This document shows, in pieces, positions 7,564-16,930 of a stretch of 64,000 bases of DNA. The stretch lies in contig NZ_CP022999.1 of the NCBI RefSeq assembly GCF_002277895.1, positions 1,178,001-1,242,000 on the forward strand, given 5' to 3'. The notes beneath the pieces were generated by a model. That model made no database searches. It saw nothing but the letters and a program-made list of their open reading frames with translations, and was not told where the DNA came from. Position 1 is the first letter of the stretch. Each line of letters opens with the position of its first letter. A program made the translations under genes and the position numbers. Source of the DNA: Rhizobium sp. 11515TR (GTDB lineage Bacteria; Pseudomonadota; Alphaproteobacteria; Rhizobiales; Rhizobiaceae).

Positions 7564-8889
7564 TCAATGCGAACGGCTGCCACCGACAGCCGGCTCGGCG
7601 TCGACGATCCAGCGGCGGTGCGGGCCGAGTGCGATCAGCAGCACGACAGACAGGAAGCAGCAACCGGCGAGGATATAGAAGCCGATATCGCCATTGCCTG
7701 TGGCTGCGTCGACATAGGCCTTGATCTGCGGCGAGGCGAAGCTGCCGAGATTGCCGAGCGAGACAATGAAGGCAATGCCGCTGGCGGCACCGACGCCTCC
7801 GAGATAGCGGGTCGGCAGGCTCCAGAAGACCGGCTGCGAAGAGGCAAGGCCCGGAACCGCGATGCAGGCGGCAATGACCATCACCCACGGATTCATCGTC
7901 AGGCCGATCGTTCCTAGCGCGATGGTGCCGGCCGTCAGCATGGCGATGCAGACGATGCGATGGTTGTCATGCTTGTCGGCATAGACGGTGAAGAAGCGGG
8001 TTGCGACAAGCGCGCAAAGCCAGGGTAGGCCGAGCAGCACACCGACCCAGGTATTGACGCCGCCGCCGAGCGCCTGTGCCAGCCGCGCCGGCAGGTAAAA
8101 GGTGATCGGGCCGACACCGATCTGGATGAACAGATAGATGCCGACGAAGGCGAGGACGCGCCAATCTTTCAGCACGCTGAAGACGGAGTGCTTCACTTCG
8201 GAAAGCTTGCTGCGCTCTTCCGCTTCAATGACGGCATTCAGCGCATTTTTCTCCTCCAACGTCAGCCATTTCGCTTCTGTTGGGCGGCTCGTCAGGAAGA
8301 AGAGGGCCAGGATGCCGACGACGGTTGCCGCAAGGCCTTCGACCGCGAACATCCATTGCCAGTTGGTAAGGCCAAGGACGTCATGATGAGTGAGCAACCA
8401 GCCGGAAAGTGGTGCGCCGATCACCAGCGATAGGGGGACACCGAGATAGAAGAGGCCGGTAGCGCGCGCCCTATGCTTGGCCGGGAACCAGTAAGTCAGG
8501 TAAAGCAAGACGCCCGGATAGAAGCCGGCTTCGCAGACGCCGAGCAGGAAACGAACGATGTAGTAGCTCATCGGTGTATGGGCAAAGACCATGCAGGCGG
8601 AGACGATACCCCAGGTAATCATGATCCGGCTGAGCCAGAGGCGGGCGCCGACGCGCTGCATGATCAGGTTGCTCGGCACTTCGAAGGTGGCGTAGCCGAG
8701 ATAGAGAATGCCGGCGCCGAAAGCATAGGCTGCATCCGAAATGCCGGTATCGGCCTGATAAGCCACCTTGGCGAAGCCGACATTGGATCGGTCGAGAAAA
8801 TTCAGGATCAGCATCAGGCCCAGAAAGGGCAAGAGACGAATCGTCGCCTTGCGCACGGCGCTTTGCAGCGCCGGATTATCGTTTGTCAT
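7564..8889 (-). CDS. MFS transporter, anion:cation symporter (phthalate/tartrate permease-like) family
   Basis: This 441-residue membrane protein has about 12 hydrophobic segments. It shows the ACS-subfamily N-terminus (NFLDRSNVGFAK) and the loop motif around RARATGLFYLG. Family members import organic anions such as tartrate, glucarate and phthalate. I chose the start at 8889 because gggaggagtg lies just upstream; the frame stays open to 9066 but that extension is hydrophilic and implausible. It converges on the amidase and is separated from the aminotransferase by 334 bases, so it is probably its own unit. The substrate is unknown. Confidence 0.88.
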   Translation of the reverse strand: MTNDNPALQSAVRKATIRLLPFLGLMLILNFLDRSNVGFAKVAYQADTGISDAAYAFGAGILYLGYATFEVPSNLIMQRVGARLWLSRIMITWGIVSACMVFAHTPMSYYIVRFLLGVCEAGFYPGVLLYLTYWFPAKHRARATGLFYLGVPLSLVIGAPLSGWLLTHHDVLGLTNWQWMFAVEGLAATVVGILALFFLTSRPTEAKWLTLEEKNALNAVIEAEERSKLSEVKHSVFSVLKDWRVLAFVGIYLFIQIGVGPITFYLPARLAQALGGGVNTWVGVLLGLPWLCALVATRFFTVYADKHDNHRIVCIAMLTAGTIALGTIGLTMNPWVMVIAACIAVPGLASSQPVFWSLPTRYLGGVGAASGIAFIVSLGNLGSFASPQIKAYVDAATGNGDIGFYILAGCCFLSVVLLIALGPHRRWIVDAEPAVGGSRSH

Positions 8890-9223
8890 AGTCACTCCTC
8901 CCAAAGGCAGATGTCTCGCGGCGAGACCATCGCGGCCAAGACTGCCTTCATGCTCGAGCCGGATCTCGATCCGGCTATTCACGTGACAGCCCAATCTGGC
9001 CGTCATTTTGCATATACGCAGATTATATTTATGTATGAAAAGGTCAATAGGCGCGAAGCCGCACACGCATGATCCACTTGTGGGGACCGCGCATAGCGTT
9101 CAGGCAGCAGTGGATCAGGGTGCTTTTGCCGCGTTGGATGCGCGGCAAAGCTACGGCCGGCGAGCCGATTGGCGCGTCCCGATCACGTCTCTACGTGAAA
9201 CGCCGGGCTATTTGGGCGTATGT
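8890..9223. other. 334-base gap between MFS and aminotransferase genes
   Basis: No gene is supported. The half near 9000-9050 is AT-rich (gcatatacgcagattatatttatg) and probably holds the promoter of the minus-strand MFS gene. The rest shows nothing recognisable. Confidence 0.4.
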
Positions 9224-10414
9224 TCAGGCAAGATAGGGACCGATGTGCTCCGCGACGGATGCGACATCCGTAACACGCATTCCTGCCACGTTGATCCTGC
9301 CGGAATCCGGCATGTAGATGCCGTGTTCGGCCCGAAGCTGCCGGACGTTTTCCGGAGAGATCGGCAGAAGGGAGAACATGCCTTCCTGCGAAGCGATATT
9401 GGCGAGATCAGGACGGAATTGTGCAAAGGCTTCGGCGGCGGCACGGCGGATTTCGGCTATGCGGTTGCGCATTTCGCTGAGTTCATCGACCCAGGCTTGG
9501 CGCCGCGACTGGTCCTGCAGGATCGCGGCAACAATAGCAGCCCCATGCGCTGGCGGCATGGAATAGCTGGCGCGGGCATAGCTCGCCAGATTGCCGATGC
9601 CCTTGTTCAACGGCGCCTGTTGATCGCCGAAGAGATAGACCGCGCCGGTGCGCTCCCGATAGAGCGAGAAGGATTTGGAGCAGGAGACGGCAACCATAGC
9701 CTCGCCGACCGCTTCGATCACATCAATCATACCGGCTGCGTCTTCGACCGGGCCTTGACCGAGGCCTTGATAGGCATTGTCGAAGAGCGGCAGCAATCCC
9801 TTGTCGGTGACGATCTCGGCGATGTCGCGCCAGTTCTGCGATAACAATCCCGCGCCTGTCGGATTATGGCAGCTCGTTTGCAGCAGCACGGCATCGCCGG
9901 GTGCTGCGCTCCGCAGGGTCGTCAGCATCTCATCGATGAGAACGGTCTGCTTGCCGATATCGAAGAAACGATAGGTCTCGACCTGAAGGCCGACGGCGGC
10001 AAAGATCGATTGATGATTGACCCATGTCGGCGTGCCCATCCAGATCTTACGTCGCTTGTCGAGGGCAAGCAGTTCCGCAGCCAGACGCAGAGCGCCGGTG
10101 CCGCCAGGGGTCTGAATTCCCGCGACCGGCTTGCCGCCGTGGCGTTCACCGAAGATTTCGCGGGCCAGCGCGCGCAGAAAAGCATGATCGCCCTCAGGGC
10201 CGATATAGGATTTGGATTCTTGGGTTTCCCAAAGATGGTACTCGGCCGCCTTGACGGCTCTCATGACCGGTGTGCGGCCCGTTTCATCGCGATAGACGCC
10301 AACGCCGAGATCGATCTTTCCGGATTGCGGATCCGCCGCGAACTTGGCAATCAGTTCAAGCAGCGGGTCGGGCTTCTGTTCCGTAAGGCTATCGAAAAAC
10401 GCTGTCTTGTTCAT
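9224..10414 (-). CDS. Class I aminotransferase, aspartate/aromatic (AspC/TyrB) type
   Basis: This 396-residue PLP enzyme shows the I-alpha features: GIQTPGGTGAL, the CHNPTGAG motif, FDNAYQG and the Schiff-base lysine in SCSKSFSLYRERTGA. The enzymes move amino groups between aspartate or aromatic amino acids and 2-oxoglutarate. The start at 10414 is preceded by a strong gagggggg purine tract. It is the last gene of a minus-strand operon after the E1 and E2 subunits of a 2-oxoacid dehydrogenase and lies 4 kb from the phenylacetate cluster. I infer that it makes an aryl-pyruvate (phenylpyruvate) for that complex. Aspartate or branched-chain use is possible. Confidence 0.88.
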   Translation of the reverse strand: MNKTAFFDSLTEQKPDPLLELIAKFAADPQSGKIDLGVGVYRDETGRTPVMRAVKAAEYHLWETQESKSYIGPEGDHAFLRALAREIFGERHGGKPVAGIQTPGGTGALRLAAELLALDKRRKIWMGTPTWVNHQSIFAAVGLQVETYRFFDIGKQTVLIDEMLTTLRSAAPGDAVLLQTSCHNPTGAGLLSQNWRDIAEIVTDKGLLPLFDNAYQGLGQGPVEDAAGMIDVIEAVGEAMVAVSCSKSFSLYRERTGAVYLFGDQQAPLNKGIGNLASYARASYSMPPAHGAAIVAAILQDQSRRQAWVDELSEMRNRIAEIRRAAAEAFAQFRPDLANIASQEGMFSLLPISPENVRQLRAEHGIYMPDSGRINVAGMRVTDVASVAEHIGPYLA

Positions 10415-10431
10415 TTGCTCCCCCCTCGCGC

Positions 10432-11649
10432 TCATTGCGGCCAGCTCTGCAGAATCCGTACGAATTCCGTCAGCCAGGCATTCGTTTGATGCCCGTCCAG
10501 AGAGCGATGGTCAATCGTCATGGACACGTAGGCCATCGGGCGGATCTGTATCGTATCGACCCCATCGACCTCTCGCACCACGACGCGCTTTTCCAATTTG
10601 CCGATGCCGAGGATGGCGGATTGTGGCTGGTTGATGATGATGGGGGATGCGACCAGCGAGCCGGAAACGCCGTGATTGGAGATGGTGAAGGTTCCGCCTT
10701 TCAACTCCTTGCCCTTGAGGGCGTTGGAGCGTGCCCGGTTCGTCAAATCCTGGAGCCTTGCGGCAATGGCCTCCAGCTGGAGATCCTGCGCCTGCCGAAT
10801 GATCGGCGCGACCAGGCCCTTGTCGCCCAATGCGATGCCGACGCCGATATTGATATCTTCGAATATCTCCAGGCCATCATCGTGCCATTGGCTGTTGACT
10901 TCGGGTACGAGTTTCATGGCTGCGACGGATGCTGCCACGAAATAGGCGGTGTAGGAGAGGTTTACGCCTTCGGCCTTCAGGCGATCCTTGTGGCTTTCGC
11001 GATGACGCATGATCGCCGTGAAATCGGCCTCGAAGATTGCGGTGACCTGCGGTGCCGTCGCCAGGGAGTGGGCCATATGCCTTGCGATCGAAAGCCGCAT
11101 GGCGGAATGGGGGACGATGCGAGAGTTGCCGTCAGCCGCGACTGCCGGCGGGGTCTGTGCAGCCTCAGCCCGCTGCGACACCGGCCCAGATGCATGCGGC
11201 TTGGCGATTTCCCGCGCATGATCCATATCGGCGCGTGTGACTCGGCCATCCCTGCCGCTGCCTTTGAGACTGGCCGGGTCGATCCCGTATTCCTCGGCGG
11301 CCTTGCGAACAGCGGGTGAATAATAAGCGGCGGCGGGGCCTGTCGCAGATGAGGCCGGCTGTATCTGCAACGGGGCCTCGGTCGCTTGCGCTGCAACACC
11401 GTTCGCGTTTTCGATGCTCATACGTCCGAGGATCGCGCCGGGCGTGGCGTCATCGCCATCCTCCATCGCAATTTCGCTCAGAATGCCGTCGCATGGCGCC
11501 GGTATCTCCTGGGTGACCTTGTCGGTTTCCAGTTCGACAAGCGCATCGCCTTCTCGAACGTGATCGCCGATCTGCTTCAGCCAGTTTCGGACGACGGCTT
11601 TCGTGCCCTCCTGCTCGATCGGAGCCGTGATCTCGATGATACCAGTCAT
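10432..11649 (-). CDS. 2-oxoacid dehydrogenase E2, dihydrolipoyl acyltransferase
   Basis: This 405-residue E2 subunit has one N-terminal lipoyl domain with lipoyl-lysine K44 in ETDKVTQE, a linker, a peripheral-subunit-binding domain starting near YSPAVRKAAEEYG, and a catalytic CAT domain ending with DHRSLDGHQ. It transfers the acyl group from E1 to CoA. I chose the start at 11649 (MTGIIEIT), one base after the E1 stop, so translation is probably coupled; ctggag inside the E1 end serves as the ribosome site. No E3 (lipoamide dehydrogenase) gene is nearby, so E3 must be shared from elsewhere. Confidence 0.92.
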   Translation of the reverse strand: MTGIIEITAPIEQEGTKAVVRNWLKQIGDHVREGDALVELETDKVTQEIPAPCDGILSEIAMEDGDDATPGAILGRMSIENANGVAAQATEAPLQIQPASSATGPAAAYYSPAVRKAAEEYGIDPASLKGSGRDGRVTRADMDHAREIAKPHASGPVSQRAEAAQTPPAVAADGNSRIVPHSAMRLSIARHMAHSLATAPQVTAIFEADFTAIMRHRESHKDRLKAEGVNLSYTAYFVAASVAAMKLVPEVNSQWHDDGLEIFEDINIGVGIALGDKGLVAPIIRQAQDLQLEAIAARLQDLTNRARSNALKGKELKGGTFTISNHGVSGSLVASPIIINQPQSAILGIGKLEKRVVVREVDGVDTIQIRPMAYVSMTIDHRSLDGHQTNAWLTEFVRILQSWPQ

Positions 11650-11650
11650 C

Positions 11651-13729
11651 CTAAAACTCCAGGATTTCGGCAATGCGCTTGGCGATCCGCTCGGTCGAGG
11701 GCACGGCCCAATCGAGAAGAGCGGGATTATGCGGGCTGGGGATATCGGGCATGGTCAGACGCGAGACCGGCGCATCGAGATCCGTGAATGCCTTGTCTGC
11801 AATGACGGCGGCGATCTCAGCGCCGAAGCCCGCAGCTTCGAGGTCCTCGTGGACGATAAGGAAGCGATGCGTCTTGGCGATCGAAGCAAGCACGGCCTCC
11901 TGATCCCAGGGCATCAGTGTACGGAGATCGATGATATCGGCAGAAATGCCTTCGGCGGCCTCCTCGCAGCGCTGCACCATGGCGCCCCAAGTGACGATGG
12001 TGATGTCGCTGCCGGTCCGCGTCAGCTTCGCCTTGCCGAAGGGCAGCGCGAAGTTGTCGCCGGGATAGGGGCGCCGCGCCCAGGCATCATCGAGCATGGC
12101 CCGATGCTCGAAGAAGATGACCGGGTCGTTGCCGCGGATCGAGGCTCGCAGCAGGCCGACGGCATCCTCTGCATTCGATGGAACCGCGACCTTCCAGCCC
12201 GGCTGGTGGACGAAGGCCACTTCGTTGGTCTGACTGTGCCAGGGATCGCCGCATTTGAAAAAGCCACCGGGCATGCGGACTACGATGGGGGCTGCGAAGC
12301 GATTGTTGGTGCGCCAGCGGATGGTGCCGCAGTCGTTCAGCTGTTCGGTCGCCGGTTCGGCATATTTCCGAAACTGGATTTCGGGAATGGGGACGAGGCC
12401 GGCGAGCGCCATGCCAACGGCGCGGCCGATAATGCCTTCTTCGGATAGCGACGTATCGAAAACCCGCTCGCTGCCGAATTTTTCCTGTATGCCAAGAGTG
12501 ACGGCATGCACCCCTCCCTTGGGGCCGATATCTTCGCCGAACATGACGACGCGCTCGTTGATCGACATCTCGTGTTCGAGCGTTCTGCGGATCGCTGTGA
12601 CCATGTTGATGCGCGGCCCGGAGGTTTCCGGTACATCCATTGTCGCTGGAGGCGCATATCCGGACGGATGCTGCCCGCCCATCGTCTGCATGGCGCCATT
12701 GAAGAATACATGGCGGGTCACGGAGGAGGGGTCGGCGACTGGTCGGTCCTCAGCGGCGGCGCGGGCGCTTTCGGCCATTTTGCGCGCTTCGCTTTGGCAG
12801 GCATCCCATTCCTGTGTCGCCATCACGGCGGGCACGAGGAAATCTTTCAGGCGCGGCAGAGGATCGCGCTCCCACTCGCGCCTCACGGTTTCCTCGCTCT
12901 TGTAGGTCTGTGTGTCCTGGAAGCTGTGGCCCTCAAGGCGCGGCACCGTCAGCCGCAGGAGAGCGGGCTTGCGCTCCTCGCGAACAAAGGAGACGGCTTC
13001 CTGCACGAGCCGGGCTGCTTCCGCCGGGTCGCAGCCGTCGCCATCGAAGATTGCGAGATTTTTCCAGCTTGCGAGATTGGCTGCGATATTCCCTCCCGGT
13101 GTCTGCGCCGTCGAAGGCACCGAAATGCCGAAGCCATTGTCTTCGATGTAAAACAGCATTGGTAATTGTTGCGTCGTTGCGGCCGTCAATGCTGCCCAGA
13201 AGCCGTTTGAGGCAACGGAGCCATCGCCGCCGAGCGCGACGCCGATGTCCCGCGCATACTCCGGCCGATCCAACGTCGTCGTATAATATTTCATCGCCTG
13301 CGCCCAGCCGGCCGTGGGGGTATATTGCGCACCAACGCCGCCACACATGGGCAGGGCCGAGGCGCCGGAACGGTTCGGATAGTTGAAGACGACACCAATG
13401 TCGCGCCCGTCGGAATAGCCTCCGGCGCGGCCCATGGCCGAGCCGAGCGCATCGGCCGGATCGACGCCAAGCGAAAGCAGAAGTGGCCGCGAGCGATAAT
13501 AGCCACACGTCGCGTCGTGGAGGCCTGTCAGCTGCGTTCCAAGGAGGATCTGCGCCATGTCGTGGCCGCGTGCGGAAAACTGATAGAGAACCTTCTTTTC
13601 CGGAACGAGACGCTTTTCCTCCATCTCGTCGAGTGCCCGGGAGAGGTGAACGAGATAGGCAACCCGGCGCCAATCGATATGATCGTCGGGCGAGTTCCGC
13701 TCGTGGCTTTTGAAGGCTAGCTGGGCCAT
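11651..13729 (-). CDS. 2-oxoacid dehydrogenase E1, fused alpha and beta subunits
   Basis: At 692 residues this combines an alpha-type half (thiamine-diphosphate site from GGDGS to EDN, about residues 165-200) and a beta-type half (from about residue 355, with MFGEDIG and SLSEEGIIG) in one chain. Fused E1 proteins of this type act on branched-chain or aryl 2-oxo acids, releasing CO2 and loading the E2 lipoyl group. A perfect aggagg precedes the ATG. It starts a three-gene operon (E1, E2, aminotransferase) divergent from an Lrp regulator. Phenylpyruvate is a reasonable substrate given the neighbouring paa genes; branched-chain oxo acids are the main alternative. Confidence 0.9.
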   Translation of the reverse strand: MAQLAFKSHERNSPDDHIDWRRVAYLVHLSRALDEMEEKRLVPEKKVLYQFSARGHDMAQILLGTQLTGLHDATCGYYRSRPLLLSLGVDPADALGSAMGRAGGYSDGRDIGVVFNYPNRSGASALPMCGGVGAQYTPTAGWAQAMKYYTTTLDRPEYARDIGVALGGDGSVASNGFWAALTAATTQQLPMLFYIEDNGFGISVPSTAQTPGGNIAANLASWKNLAIFDGDGCDPAEAARLVQEAVSFVREERKPALLRLTVPRLEGHSFQDTQTYKSEETVRREWERDPLPRLKDFLVPAVMATQEWDACQSEARKMAESARAAAEDRPVADPSSVTRHVFFNGAMQTMGGQHPSGYAPPATMDVPETSGPRINMVTAIRRTLEHEMSINERVVMFGEDIGPKGGVHAVTLGIQEKFGSERVFDTSLSEEGIIGRAVGMALAGLVPIPEIQFRKYAEPATEQLNDCGTIRWRTNNRFAAPIVVRMPGGFFKCGDPWHSQTNEVAFVHQPGWKVAVPSNAEDAVGLLRASIRGNDPVIFFEHRAMLDDAWARRPYPGDNFALPFGKAKLTRTGSDITIVTWGAMVQRCEEAAEGISADIIDLRTLMPWDQEAVLASIAKTHRFLIVHEDLEAAGFGAEIAAVIADKAFTDLDAPVSRLTMPDIPSPHNPALLDWAVPSTERIAKRIAEILEF

Positions 13730-13847
13730 GTGATCCTCCTACAGATGGCCCAACCATTTTAATTCAAGCGTCAGCTCTATTCCTTTCAATTTGGCAGGTT
13801 TTGCAATAGTCTTTGAAAGAAGTGTTTCATCAATAAAGGGTTTATGA
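13730..13847. promoter_or_regulatory. Divergent promoter region between E1 and Lrp genes
   Basis: The 118 bases are locally AT-rich compared with the flanking genes and separate two divergent starts. An Lrp/AsnC protein encoded on one side would be expected to bind here and control both directions. No exact operator could be defined by eye. Confidence 0.5.
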
Positions 13848-14327
13848 ATGGAAGATTTCGATCTTGATCACATCGACAGGACGATTCTGCGCGTGCTGCA
13901 GGAGGAAGGCGATATCAGCCAGGCGGCGCTGTCAGAAAAAGTGGGCGCATCGCCTGCGTCCTGCTGGCGAAGGATCAAGGCGCTGGAAAGCGCCGGCGTG
14001 CTGGGCAGGACGGTCCGCCTTGTCGATCCCGACAAGATCGGCAAGGGGCTGAACGTCTTCTGCCAGGTCAAGATGAAGACCCATGATCCCGCGACCCGCC
14101 GCGATTTCGAACAGTTCATCGCCAGCTATCGCGAGGTATTGGAATGCTATTCCATGTCCGGTGAGTGGGATTACCTGATCCGTGCCGTGGTTGCCGATGT
14201 CCGGGAATATGAAGGCCTTTTGATGCGAGGTATCCTGACCCACGAAGCGGTGCTGAGCTCATCGTCGCACTTCTCCCTGAAATGCGTCAAATACACCACG
14301 GCGTTGCCGATGAATGTGTCGAGATAG
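13848..14327 (+). CDS. Lrp/AsnC family transcriptional regulator
   Basis: This 159-residue protein has an N-terminal winged HTH (DHIDRTILRVLQEEG, then SPASCWRRIKALE) and a C-terminal RAM/AsnC ligand-binding domain, the usual family layout. It sits 118 bases from the divergent E1-E2-aminotransferase operon. By analogy with BkdR and related local Lrp regulators it probably activates that operon in response to an amino acid, plausibly phenylalanine or a branched-chain one. The start at 13848 is supported by an upstream aaaggg; an out-of-frame ATG lies 4 bases earlier. Confidence 0.93.
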   Translation: MEDFDLDHIDRTILRVLQEEGDISQAALSEKVGASPASCWRRIKALESAGVLGRTVRLVDPDKIGKGLNVFCQVKMKTHDPATRRDFEQFIASYREVLECYSMSGEWDYLIRAVVADVREYEGLLMRGILTHEAVLSSSSHFSLKCVKYTTALPMNVSR

Positions 14328-14403
14328 GCGACGAGCGTGTCCTTTGACTACGTTCGCTTGAATACCGGTAGTATCTCACGCTAATAGACCCTAACGATTG
14401 CAG

Positions 14404-15312
14404 ATGCGGAGCAGGGTTGGAGTGTCGGCTGATAACGTCAAACTCGGCCATGATTTGAGCGAGCCAGTCGCGGCGCTTCTCGCCGGTCTGCCAATCAAGG
14501 CGGCGAGTTTCATCGTCACGATTTATGGCGATGTCATCGAGCCGCGGGGCGGCGTCGTGTGGATCGGCAACCTCATCGAGACGTGCAAGAGCGTCGGCAT
14601 TACCGAAACGCTGGTGCGCACTGCCGTGTCGCGACTGGTGACCGCCGGCCAGCTTGCCGGAGAGCGGGAAGGGCGCCGCAGCTACTATCGGCTGACGGAC
14701 GCGGCCCAGGCAGAATTCGCCGAGGCCGCCAGTCTCTTCTATGGGCCGGAACCTGCCGTCCGATGGCAATTCGTCCTTATCAATGGACCCGCTCCGGAGG
14801 AGATCATGCAGGGACTGGAGCGGGACGGCTTCGCTAGGCTCAGCCCCCGGCTTGCGATGGGTACGCATCCCGCGCCACCGCTGCCGGGTCGCGTCGTTGT
14901 CTTCAACGCCGAGCTTGCAACCGAGAACGGCGCCTTGAAGGAGCTCGCGGAAGAGGCCTGGAACCTCCGGCACTTTGCGGAAGCTTATAGCGAATTTACT
15001 GCCCGCTTCGGCACATTTTCGCGAGGAGTCGGCGATTGTGTGGCCCTGTCACCGTTCGATTGTCTGATCGCGCGATTGCTCCTCGTCCATCAATATCGCC
15101 TGATCATGTTGCGCGAGCCGCATCTTCCCAAGTCCGCCTTGCCGGCCGATTGGCCCGGCGAGGAGGCGCGGCGCCTGTTTGCCGAACTTTATTTGCGTCT
15201 GTCAAACAAGGCTGACGCCTATGTCGGTCGCCGTTTCGTGAACGAGTCGGGCAAGCTTCGAGAAACGACGCCGGTAAGCCAGGCTCGGCTCGATCGCCTC
15301 AAGTCCCGCTGA
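14404..15312 (+). CDS. paaX: PaaX family repressor of phenylacetate degradation
   Basis: This 302-residue protein has a winged-helix N-terminus (SFIVTIYGDV, TAVSRLVTAGQ, GRRSYYRLT) followed by the PaaX-like middle and C-terminal domains, and the family's usual length. PaaX represses paa genes until phenylacetyl-CoA binds. It lies directly upstream of paaA, in the same direction. Start choice: ATG 14404, but GTG 14422 is better spaced from the agggttgg purines, so the true protein may be six residues shorter. The stop at 15312 is followed by about 300 bases carrying two palindromes described separately. Confidence 0.9.
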   Translation: MRSRVGVSADNVKLGHDLSEPVAALLAGLPIKAASFIVTIYGDVIEPRGGVVWIGNLIETCKSVGITETLVRTAVSRLVTAGQLAGEREGRRSYYRLTDAAQAEFAEAASLFYGPEPAVRWQFVLINGPAPEEIMQGLERDGFARLSPRLAMGTHPAPPLPGRVVVFNAELATENGALKELAEEAWNLRHFAEAYSEFTARFGTFSRGVGDCVALSPFDCLIARLLLVHQYRLIMLREPHLPKSALPADWPGEEARRLFAELYLRLSNKADAYVGRRFVNESGKLRETTPVSQARLDRLKSR

Positions 15313-15376
15313 AAGATCAATCCACTCAGTCACATAGCGTGTGAGTTCTCTTCGTAGCAAGCTTTCACGGCATTGA

Positions 15377-15417
15377 ATGTCACAGAAATCTCCAAAAATT
15401 CATTTGTGCTGTGACAT
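15377..15417. promoter_or_regulatory. 9-bp inverted repeat with 23-base spacer upstream of paaA (candidate PaaX site)
   Basis: ATGTCACAG at 15377-15385 is perfectly mirrored by CTGTGACAT at 15409-15417. The architecture (short arms about two to three turns apart) recalls the E. coli PaaX box, whose arms are also separated by more than 20 bases, although the arm sequence differs. The spacer is AT-rich and could contain the paa promoter. Confidence 0.5.
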
Positions 15418-15435
15418 GTCGCATGCTAATACGAT

Positions 15436-15447
15436 GACCGATCGGTC
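15436..15447. promoter_or_regulatory. Perfect 12-bp palindrome GACCGATCGGTC, TetR-type operator
   Basis: The palindrome lies 164 bases before paaA and contains ACCGATCGGTC. A near-identical ACCGACCGGTC stands before the divergent paaG operon at 26810. Both are TetR-like, and a TetR gene is encoded at 23417-24013 inside the cluster, so both are probably its targets. Confidence 0.65.
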
Positions 15448-15610
15448 GACTAATGCGCTCGCTGTCGGATCGATGTTTCGTGGAGGAGAGCGTGAAACAG
15501 GCCTATACTGGTGAAGCCATGAAGCGTCAGCTTGGCTCAGATCCTCAAGGCGTCCGCAGGCCTGCGATCACTCTTTAGCGCGCCGGACGTGCCGGGACGG
15601 AGGAAGATCA

Positions 15611-16615
15611 ATGTATGCACAGATGGTGAAAACCGATGGCGCCCGCATCCGTTCCCTTGACGAGATGGATCCCCAGGAACGCGCCTTTCAGGAGCGTGTC
15701 GATGCCGGCCAGAAGATCGAGCCGAAGGAATGGATGCCGGAAGGCTACCGCAAGACGCTGATCCGCCAGATCAGCCAGCACGCGCATTCGGAAATTGTCG
15801 GCCAGCTTCCGGAGGGCAACTGGATCACCCGTGCTCCGACGCTGGAACGCAAGGCGATCCTGCTTGCCAAGGTGCAGGATGAAGCCGGCCACGGCCTCTA
15901 TCTCTACTGCGCTGCCGAGACGCTCGGCATCAGCCGCGACGAGATGTATGAGCAGCTGCACTCCGGCAAGGCCAAATATTCCTCGATCTTCAACTATCCT
16001 ACGCTGACCTGGGCCGATATCGGCGCGATCGGCTGGCTCGTCGATGGCGCGGCCATCATGAACCAGGTTCCGCTGCAGCGCTGTTCCTACGGTCCCTATT
16101 CGCGGGCCATGATCCGGATCTGCAAGGAAGAAAGCTTCCACCAGCGCCAAGGCTTCGACATCCTGATGAAAATGGTGAAGGGAACACCGGCACAGAAGGC
16201 CATGGTACAGGATGCGCTGAACCGCTGGTGGTGGCCGTCGCTGATGATGTTCGGTCCTTCGGACGATGCCTCGGTGCATTCCGCCCAATCCATGGCCTGG
16301 AAGATCAAGCAGAATTCCAATGACGAGCTGCGGCAAAAATTCGTCGACCAAACCGTACCGCAGGCGGAGTACCTCGGCCTAACCGTCCCCGATCCCGATC
16401 TGAAGTGGAACGATGAGAAGGGCGGCTACGATTTCGGCGAGCCGGACTGGGAAGAATTCTTCAACGTGATCGCCGGCAACGGCCCCTGCAATGCGGAGCG
16501 GCTGAATGCGCGCAAGCAGGCTTGGGAGGATGGCGCCTGGTTCCGCGACGGTCTGACGGCGCATGCCGAAAAGGTGGCCGAGCGTCGCGCTGCCGCAACG
16601 ATTTCCGCCGAATAA
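15611..16615 (+). CDS. paaA: Phenylacetyl-CoA 1,2-epoxidase catalytic subunit PaaA
   Basis: This 334-residue ferritin-fold diiron protein shows the two metal-binding ExxH motifs (EAGH in KVQDEAGHGLY and ESFH in CKEESFHQRQG). With PaaC it forms the core of the oxygenase that epoxidises the ring of phenylacetyl-CoA. A strong gacggaggaag ribosome site precedes the ATG. It is the first gene of paaABCDE-x-Z and is followed within 30 bases by paaB. Control probably comes from PaaX and TetR sites upstream. Confidence 0.97.
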   Translation: MYAQMVKTDGARIRSLDEMDPQERAFQERVDAGQKIEPKEWMPEGYRKTLIRQISQHAHSEIVGQLPEGNWITRAPTLERKAILLAKVQDEAGHGLYLYCAAETLGISRDEMYEQLHSGKAKYSSIFNYPTLTWADIGAIGWLVDGAAIMNQVPLQRCSYGPYSRAMIRICKEESFHQRQGFDILMKMVKGTPAQKAMVQDALNRWWWPSLMMFGPSDDASVHSAQSMAWKIKQNSNDELRQKFVDQTVPQAEYLGLTVPDPDLKWNDEKGGYDFGEPDWEEFFNVIAGNGPCNAERLNARKQAWEDGAWFRDGLTAHAEKVAERRAAATISAE

Positions 16616-16645
16616 GGCGGCTCGAAAATTCAGGGAGTGAGAAAC

Positions 16646-16930
16646 ATGTCCAGCGAATGGCCGCTTTGGGAAGTTTTCATCCGTGGTCAGCATGGCCTCA
16701 ACCATCGCCACGTCGGCAGCCTGCATGCGCCCGATGCCGAGATGGCCATCAACAATGCCCGCGATGTCTATACCCGCCGCAACGAAGGCGTCAGCATCTG
16801 GGTGGTGCGGTCTTCCGACATCACCGCCAGCGCGCCATCGGAAAAGGGTCCACTCTTCGATCCCTCCAATTCCAAGGTTTATCGTCATCCGACCTTCTTC
16901 GACATTCCGGATGAAGTGGGGCACATGTGA
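16646..16930 (+). CDS. paaB: Phenylacetyl-CoA epoxidase subunit PaaB
   Basis: This 94-residue small subunit starts with WPLWEVFIRG and contains HVGSLHAPDAEMA, both typical of PaaB. In the known complex PaaB bridges PaaAC heterodimers and is needed for assembly and activity. I chose the ATG at 16646 (preceded by cagggag) over a GTG nine bases earlier. The stop overlaps the paaC start in TGATG. Confidence 0.95.
   Translation: MSSEWPLWEVFIRGQHGLNHRHVGSLHAPDAEMAINNARDVYTRRNEGVSIWVVRSSDITASAPSEKGPLFDPSNSKVYRHPTFFDIPDEVGHM

Noticed and set aside
8890..9066. N-terminal extension of the MFS transporter
   Set aside because: The added 59 residues are hydrophilic and unrelated to the family; a strong ribosome site fits the shorter start.
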